Shown here: one piece after another, positions 23,401 through 32,400 of the stretch
How the letters are laid out: the number at the start of each line of letters is the position of its first letter
Numbering within the stretch: position 1 is the first letter of the stretch
Source of the DNA: Fasciolopsis buskii
Taxonomy: Eukaryota; Platyhelminthes; Trematoda; Plagiorchiida; Fasciolidae
Assembly (NCBI GenBank): GCA_008360955.1
Contig: LUCM01007423.1
Span: forward strand, 1 to 64,000
Reading direction: 5' to 3'
Length of the DNA: 64,000 bases
Made by a program: the position numbers and the translations under genes
The notes under the pieces: generated by a model
Database searches by the model: none
What the model saw: only the letters and a program-made list of their open reading frames with translations
Told to the model about the DNA's origin: nothing

Positions 23401-26400
23401 TGTGAGCTAACAGACTGAAAACCACCTACTACACTACTTGACAATAAACCGTTGCGAGTATCGGGCGTGCGATCAGTGAGGACACTATGGGTAGGCAGAA
23501 GGGGCAAACGTATTGGGTTGGAGACAGAAGAGACAGGTTGGATAAAAGGGAGGGAACTCTAAGCAGCAGCATACTTATCACTACCCATCCCAACTGCGCT
23601 CGATGCAATTGGCAGCGCGGTCCTGATTATTCTGCGCGACGATCGATGCAGTATGGAATTATTTGTAGTCGTGTAACTCATGGGGTTGATGGACGGGTAC
23701 TCCTGGGGAGTCAAGCCGCTAAGCAGAACGATCAGGGTTTTCAACCAAAGCCTTTGGTTCTGACGAGAACATGACCGCAAGGCAGCATGGTATGTATGCC
23801 TGAGTGGAAGCCCATCTACTTGAATCAGTTATTATTCCACTCGTTTTTCCGACTGAGCTGCTAACTCAGATCAACCCCTAACAGGGAAGACCAGGAGACT
23901 ATTTCGTCAGGCCTCTGCCCATTGACTTTCTAGATATGATTGGATCTCCGGCTTGAGATAAACCATCCTGTATAGCTCGTTGGGCGGTGGAAGCACGCAA
24001 GCTGTCACACTACGTCAATGTGTAATCTCGTTGTGACAGGCAACTGTAGATGAACTGATATAGGAAATGTGAATCAGAAGGTGGAATCCAATTAGGTTCA
24101 CGTTGATTCAGAATGGTTCTCCGGGTGATTGGGGAGGGGATGCAGAAATGCGTAGTTTGTGACCGAAATGAGTTTGTGACGCACATCATTAAGCATGTGT
24201 TCTCCCGTGAAGGCCAGTCTGATGTACACTGCTTTCTTCGTGACTCTGTAGATTAGGACACTTCGCTTTCGTCAACCACGGACACGGCTATATTTCTCTA
24301 GATCACCGTTGCAAACGTGCTGCGCAAACAAACCGTTCCTCTTCTTAGACAGCGTCGGGTGAGCAAATGCCCCCGGCACGATGATAAAGAGTCTTTACTA
24401 AGCGCCTCTTCCACGCAATCGGTGTGAAACTTGTGAAATACAAATACTGACCACCCCATATCGCTTTTCTCCGGATGGTGCGATGTATGATTAACTCACG
24501 AGTTTAACGTCTAAAAAATCAAAACAACCTATGGCCTCTTCTTCTCGAGAAACTAAAAGGTTGGGGAGACGGACGAAACATTTGCAAAACTTGTTGGTCC
24601 ATGCAGATGACATCAGTTGTTTGCTGCACTCAATTTAACTCTTGTGTCCATTCACTGAAGTCCACAACCGAATATTGTATAATTCCGCGATTGTTTCATG
24701 TAAGCTGTTAAGAAGATTAGTGCGAAATGTGAACACCTCGCAGTATTGGTCTTTTTCTACTTTTCAAATACGGAATTTTGCGTTAGTTTTGTCTTACTGT
24801 CCTTTCTGGAGCTAGTGAGGCCGAAATTTCTGACTTGGTGATAGAACCCATTTTTGTTTTTATCAAAGCTCTGTCAGCTGTGTCTGGTTCTGTTCCTTGC
24901 AGAGTTGTTTTCTTCCGCGATCCATCATAGGTCGCCCTTGTTCTTCCCGGTGAAGTTCCGACTGGCATTTTTTGCTCCAGGAGTTCCATTCATCTCTACT
25001 GTTTGTGTTCGTGAATTCTTTTTCCTTGTCTCCGTTCATGATCAGTTTCGTTTCTTTTGTTGTTCGAAGTTGGTTTTCTGGCTGTGAAGAGAAAGTTTTA
25101 ATGAATAAAGGGGATTGAGACAAAATCTGGTTGTGAAGGAAAATAGGACGAGGCTAGATGTTGGGAGAACTAAAACGGTCGTGTTTGACAGAGTTCCATC
25201 GATCGATAAAACGGATGCAAAATTAATAACAGACGGATCATTATCAACGTTGATCCTGGTCTGCCAAAGGCCAAGGTAGGATGGGATAGGAAACAATGGA
25301 GGGTAACATCACCGACGAAATAGTGGATTGAGTTGCAGGTCCAGAATCAATGATTGTTAATGGAAGGGTTCCGGAATCCACAGTTAGCGATTTGCATATA
25401 TTCCCGTAGGTTCGAATGTCAATGACTTAGTGCCTGTTGAGACGTTATGTGGTTCCATGCAACTCCAAGTTTCAGGGTCAAGGTTGTCGGTCCCCCTCCC
25501 TCAGTCATGCGGTGGGCTCTAGTGGTTTATGGGATATGCCCTTTGCACTACACTCATGCTTCAAGTATGTCATGCGATACTAAATGTGTTTTTACCTGTT
25601 TGTCGGGTCGAGTCGGCCAGGAATATCAGGTCAGAATCAATATGTCTACTTCGGAACCGCGATGGTGAAATCCATACCGTCAGTTACTCAGCAGACATTG
25701 ACCTTTGGGCGCCTCACGCAGTTGGTCGGAAATAATGTTTCTAAAACTTTTGAAATCGCAGAAGTAAATAAAGTGGAAAGGTAGTTATTGATACCGAAAG
25801 TACTGTTCAGGGATAAGATTATTTCTTACGAGGCTTTGGATGTCTCTTGAATAAAGAAAAAACAAAATTTCGCATAATGTATGGAGCCCACATTCTAACG
25901 TCCATTTTCAGTGTGGACGATGCATCGCCGTCTAGACGGGCCGGTTCGCGTCCACTCAAGCACCGGAAGTTTTGGTGGACCTTTCCGTTTGTTGTTTGAC
26001 TTAGAAAAGATTGGCTTAGTGTGTAGGAGGCGACTGGTGCTATTTTAGGGAAATGGTCGTTTTTTCGGTTTTTCCAGCTGTCTCATACACATCTTTTTAA
26101 ACCACTTCCCAAACAGTGACATGTTCCAACTTCAATACGCCTCCTCGCCAAATGTGATCATTGCCGGTCAAACCAACTTGGTATTCCCCTACATCCGCAT
26201 GCCATTGGAGTATATCTTGATTGAACTGTTAAAAAATGCATTTCGGTGAGTTTTCAGGACTGGAAATTTTACTTGTTAATCGTCAGTCGAGAAACAATTT
26301 TAATGGTAGCCAGAGCCGAATTAAAGGTACCCGAGGGATCGATTTGTCTGCAATGAGAGCGTCGATATGAACTGAACTATGTAGCTAAAGGGGCTCTGTA

Positions 26401-29400
26401 AATTTTACTCTCCTAACTCCTCTCTAGTGTGAGAATAGTAATAGGTGAGTTTGCTCAGACAGTAAATCGTCTGATTTTGAATAGACGGATTGTGTTTCGT
26501 TTCAGAGCGAAGACCCAGGCCAGTTGGAACTATTTCTTTGCTAACTAAACGATTGTGTAAACTTGTTTGGGATGCGTTTTGCGCCCTCGATGTGTGGCAT
26601 GCTGTATCACGACTGGATTCAACGGAATCCGAATCTTGTCATCCAGTGGTAACTATAGGAAATAGATAGGTTTTGTTATTCGGTCAGTTTTATCTCATCA
26701 ACTACTCGTGCATCGGATAAAGCGTCGTCGCATATGCAGGAGCCCTGATTGGCGTCTATCAACTGAGGTGTCTGTGGGGTCGGCATGACTTCCGAGTTAT
26801 CCGTCACACCTATGCAGTAAGATTGGTCTTGCTTTACAGCTCAGAATCATGGTGGGCAGAAGATACGCGATGTTAAAACGATACTGTCGTCTTGATGTCA
26901 CTCGAATATGCCGCGACCGTTTTATTAGCAACTCAAAGGTTAGACCTAGGGTTTTGGATCGCGAAATTCGGCCGGTCGAATAGGCGTTGAACTTGAGTAG
27001 GTTAACGTGACTGGAACATGGGACGAATACCGATCACAGATCGAATCCCTTCGATGCAAGTAATGGCTAGAAAATGGCCAAACTGGTCAATCCATTAGGT
27101 GGTGAAAGAATATTCTGGAAGTGTGCCTTTTCTCAGCAAAGTTCTAATTCCACCTTCACATAATTCCTCCCCGGCTGTTGGCTCTGCTCCGATTTACTAC
27201 GGTAAATTGCAACATCTAGGATGAGCTTTGCCTAATGTCCGTAGTTCTCAAACTTCAGCCGCGTCTCAAATCAAAATCTAAACATTGTGAATGATATAAT
27301 GTTAATAACAGCGTTGTTAGTAGGTGTAATGTGCCAACGTTTCGACTACCGTAGGTAGTCTTTCTCAAGGCAAGTTTTACAATCAATGCATTCGATTGTA
27401 AAACTTGCCTTGAGAAAGACTACCTACGGTAGTCGAAACGTTGGCACATTACACCTACCAACAGCGCCGTGTTATTAACATTATATCATTCACAAATAAA
27501 ACCAAAAGCCAATACACGGCGCATCGGTTTTTCGGTACACTTCTTACGTCCTTTGGTCCTCATATTTACAAGATCTAAGCAATTTTACTGCTCTTCACAT
27601 CAACACTGAGAATCTACGATAAGAATGCTCGCTCATTACTCTCTGATTCCCATGATAAAAATCCCGAAATATTAGAATGAGCACCTATCACTACGCCCCA
27701 ATCACTGTTGGCAACCCACTGAATATTTTTTCCCAACTAATTCTACAAAATGCTAAAGGGTAATTTGTGTAACTTCAAAATATAGTGGTAATCGGGCACT
27801 ACCGTGTTGCTGACCCAGAAAAGGTGCAGCTCACTATTTTTTCTCATCAACAAATCGCTAAATTTTTCTGCATTTATTGAACGGTTGATCGGCAAGTGAC
27901 TATATGCACATTATCATTAGGGTTTTTTCGTAGTCAATGGTGGCTTTTATTCCTCCGATTGTGCATCCATTGTTAGCATGTGCATAAGCAAAGCACATCA
28001 AAAGCCGAGAACTTGATGTACTTGCAATGAAGTAAGTCAACTACGCAAGAAGAGCAAGTAAACAGAGTGCGGGACGGCAGCTCTCAATCGGGCTATCCAT
28101 GGATCGGTTCATTCGTATAGTTTAACCACAACTCAAATGTTTGTCTCCAAGATTTACAATAGTGCTTTTCCGTATGTGTATATCTCAATTACTTCCGGGT
28201 AGTGTGTGAACTTAATATTTTGGTTTGACGGAATACCCTCCACATTTCACTCTTAGTGCACAGACTTCAAGTCATCCGGTCAGCCTTGAACTCGGGAGTA
28301 CCAGACTCGAGTGTCTGTCTCGTTAGAGCTCATCAATGGCGTACCCAGCGTCTTAACTAGAACCTTCCGACTGAAAGGCATGTGTGACCACTGTATCAAC
28401 CGCTCGAATTACTGAGTCAGGTGTGTTCATACGTCCCCCTCAGTGTTGTGATTCTTCATGCAACATCAACCCTCAATTCAATATTATTAAAACTTGGAAA
28501 CACTGTACAACTGTTTCATCCCTGTCAGGAATCATCAGCAGTGCATATCCACTGCAACCGATCTGGGACGCAATCCTGAGACGATCGGTTTGTAGTCATT
28601 ATGCGAACCGAACTGGCTCCCAGTGCTTTGTCCAACATTAGCACTACAGGATATAGCGTCCTCATCCATCTTTGAGTTTTGCGAGCCACAGACCTTCGCG
28701 TACCATATGATTGGCCCCTAACTCATACATGGTTTCTGTGTGCGATGCGAACTGTTATACAGAGCTTTACCAAATGGTAGTTTTCACGAAACCCTCTGAA
28801 AACATGCATGCATACATGCACATTCATAAAAGTTAATTTGTGAATAGAATTGTCCGAGGCACAAGGGAACTGAGACACTAGTGTAGGTATTAAAACTGGG
28901 CACTTCACTAATGGTGGAGTAAAAAATTCTTCAACATTCAAAAACCGTTATTTGTGCATTTTTTTAATGTATTTGGGGTCTCATTACCATAGGAAAGCTC
29001 TGGAGTTAACTGAGATGGGTGGTTATTTTGTTACCTGAAGAACCAGGTTGGATGACTCCGAAAGTGAAGTAGTTCACGATGTCTGACTTCACGAAGCTGA
29101 TCCAGTTTTCACGGAGAAGATGGATATGTTACCATGGTTAAAGAAACCAAATATGCTGATTTAATCAGAGAAAATTTGTTTGAATTTGTGGCATCGGTCA
29201 CTAGGGAAGCTAAGGATGATGTTTAAAATACGCATTGGGGCATCAGGGGTGAATGCTGATAGTGCGTAAACAACCAACATTTGGTTAGACGGTTAGACTG
29301 GGTCAACATTGTATTGTCCTGTTGATTACAAATGTCACTACCAACATGTTCACCTGTTCCTGTTTGTACCAATGAATCGAGGTGATTATTCTTAGTGTTC

Positions 29401-32400
29401 TACCATCTTGTTTATCGTAATCGGTAACAGTCAAACAGTGTGACCGGATAACGAGCTGACTTCGAATCATAAAGTGTGGACTGCGGGCATCCAGTATGAT
29501 GAATAAGTGCCACAGTCAAACAGTTCGTTTTCGTATGGTTTAATAGGTTTTCTGCATTCCAGTCGCTGAGGTCAATTTTATCCGCTTTTTCTGGTAGTTT
29601 ATTTAGTTGCATTAATGTGGCGTGCCGTTCCAACACCCTTGTGCAATACCGCGATAACTGAGGACAGATCAACAACTCCATCTCCGTAGTGCAGTCTTAT
29701 CATGAACAGTGGGATAAGACAAGTGGCTAACTGGTGTGTTGTGTTGATTTGGGCAGATGCCATACGTCCAGGCTGACATTGGTGAAAGCGACAAAATCAG
29801 TACAGCAGATGAGAAAATATAGGAACAAGATAAACGTGTCCAGTCAACTCTGTCAAAACTGCAAGAACAAGGTCAACCACTCTTGGAACCATAGTTAACA
29901 GGAAAAAATACTTTTGGGGGTATCACATTAATCAAATTATTTTCTCAGTGTAGATTTCAACATGTAGTGCGATGGCCATGTACAGTATGCGCTAAAGGTT
30001 CACAGAATAGTGCATCTTTTGAACTCTATTGGATTTCGCCTCTGTGCGCATATCTCTGAGGCGTAGCTTTTCGATCGTCGAATTTCCGATGAGGATCAAC
30101 CACGAACAAGCACGGAAACTATATTAAAATTAAGCCAGAAATCAATATCTCACACAGCAAGGAGAGAACAAACATGGATGTACTTGTCGCTGTTATTGAT
30201 TGTCCAGCATCGCAGGCAAAAGTGACTGACTGAATAGGAGAACCATCTGTGGACAACTGACTGGCGGCCAAAATGCGAAGTACGATAATGGAAACAATAA
30301 CCGCTGAAATCGGTAAGACGGACAAGTTACGGTTATAAACCGATTCATGATGTATCACCAACCCCTAGCTCATCACTAAACGCTATCGATGTCACTGTTG
30401 TTTTCATCTGGATTGTTGACAGTCATCGTTTACGTGTCGTATTTGCCGGGTCTCAAGTGGTATTATAAGCCGAAATGACCAGCTCTGAGTTGAGTCGCGA
30501 TGTTTTGCAGTTTGTTTAAAATCACCGCCACGTTTATCTCGTGAAGTTCTGATCAGATTTTTTTGGGAGTAACCAAATCAGATTGGTATAAAAAGGCAAT
30601 ACATGACATCATTGAGGGCGTTTAGAGTTGTTTCGTTGTTGAAGAAAAATAAGTGGCACTAACATTAAAGCTGGTGCAAAGCAGTCAGTGATCAGTCCAA
30701 GCAGCTGTTAACGTAGCTCAGGAAGCCCTTGATGGGCTTACCAACCCAAATTGGTGAAAGGGACACCGAAATTCGTAGAATACTGGGCAAGTATATTGAA
30801 GCTTTCTATGATTATTCCTTGCTACTCCAATTTTCAAGGCTGCGATTGTCGTTCACTAAAGAGAGACCATCTAATTAAAAATATTTTGCATAACCCAGTG
30901 CCATTGCGCTATTCGATCTCAAATGGCCAGCCGTGGCACGCAGAAAACGATTATCGGATGTCCAGTAAAGATGAATGCTTCCCCTAAGAGGATATACCGA
31001 GAACAGTAAACAAGCTACCGTTATTGTTTATTCGTAACAAACGGTTTTCTCAAAGGCAAAGGCGTTCGATGGTACCAAAATGAGAACAGTGACTTCCCAT
31101 CATACAGTTTAATAGAACGGACTTTACACCATCCATTCTGGAACTTTTTGTTAGATCTCCACGAGTGCACGCCGAAATCCATGACTGTTTTGCGACCAGT
31201 AAAATAAACAATAGAGACTGCGGTGTTAAATGGCTCATGGCGAGGGGCAATAAGAACGAGAAGTGCCAGTTGTTTTGAGTTATAAGGCAAAGCCAAATTG
31301 CCTATTCGTACACGTTTTCATAGTTCTGATTCAACGTTATCGATGCCTCTAGTTATTCATTTCTTCGTCACATCGTGTTCATGATCGTGAGAGCTGTGTT
31401 CAGCCACTGGTGAGATCAATTAACTAGTGGTGTGCTTTGAATCCGAACCCAATCGACCATAACATTTCCTTCTCAGTTTAATCTCAGTTGCCCAGATTCA
31501 TCTGATGGTTTTTGAAACAGTCTGCTTATTTCGTAATTCAGTTTGCACATAGTAAAAGTTAATTGTCGTAGCACCTCTATACTATCGGCCCGTCTATTCC
31601 TTTGGTAAGCACAATAATGTTCCTGTTCCTAGTATACCTGACCTGAGGCGTTCTTCTGTTTTATGAGTATTAGTTTTTACGCCTTCGTGGTCTCCAGGTT
31701 TGTGGTCTTCATTCATCTCCTCTCGTCTTCACTTTCCCTCATTATGCACTTTTGCTTAGTGCCACAATTGAGTATCATTCGTGTGGTGGAAGTCATTTAC
31801 CCCCGATTCACATCACCATAGCTTCGGATGAAATCGACTTTTGGGTTCGCATATCCGACCACGGTGGTGGCATACCGCAAGAGTTGGAACATGCAGTCTG
31901 GGAGTATCACATGTCCACACCGTCCTTGGAAAATGTGGAATGCGGATGGGAAAAACCACACGCTGCTGAATCGCAGTTAATATCCGTGGTTCGGGACGTG
32001 GACTCGTTGCCACCACCAACCGCTTCTGGTGGTTCGCTGGACCCACATATTGTGGTCTCACAAGATGCATTAGAAGAAGCTATGGCATTGCCAAATCCAC
32101 CCCAGACGCATAGTCAAACTCAACCACTCGACGGTCCTCAGGGATTCTTTTCCGGACTGACACAACATCAAGTAGCACTCAGTATACACGGGTACGTCCA
32201 CTACTGAGGTCTCACGGGGTTCTCCATTAAAAGTACCTTACGCTTAATCTGTAACTTTTGATTTTTGAAGTTGTCTGTTCATTTCAGCTGCAGGGATGGT
32301 ATCCACTTGTATTAGCCTGCTTGTAGGCACAAGTGGGAGGCCGATTGTGGCCATTAGCCAACTAAACTTCCTAAAGTGGTCAACCAGCGCTCTAGCCAGC

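Larger units (their letters stand above)
20814..26077 (+). other. BCKDK intron 6
   Basis: A 5.3-kb intron. It holds an RTE-like LINE 5' region and endonuclease on the opposite strand (22329-24020). The rest is unassigned. Confidence 0.75.
26246..31759 (+). other. BCKDK intron 7
   Basis: A 5.5-kb intron, the largest in the gene. It has an RTE fragment at 26690-27100 and a 210-bp palindrome at 27285-27495. From 27.5 to 31.7 kb I see no recognised element. Open frames there (for example 30119-30361 -, 31021-31296 -) match nothing I know. Confidence 0.7.

Noticed and set aside
27300..27490. A functional hammerhead ribozyme in the palindrome arms
   Set aside because: The hairpin plus GAAAC side is present, but the conserved CUGAUGA side is not intact (CTTGAGA-type). 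I report only the resemblance.
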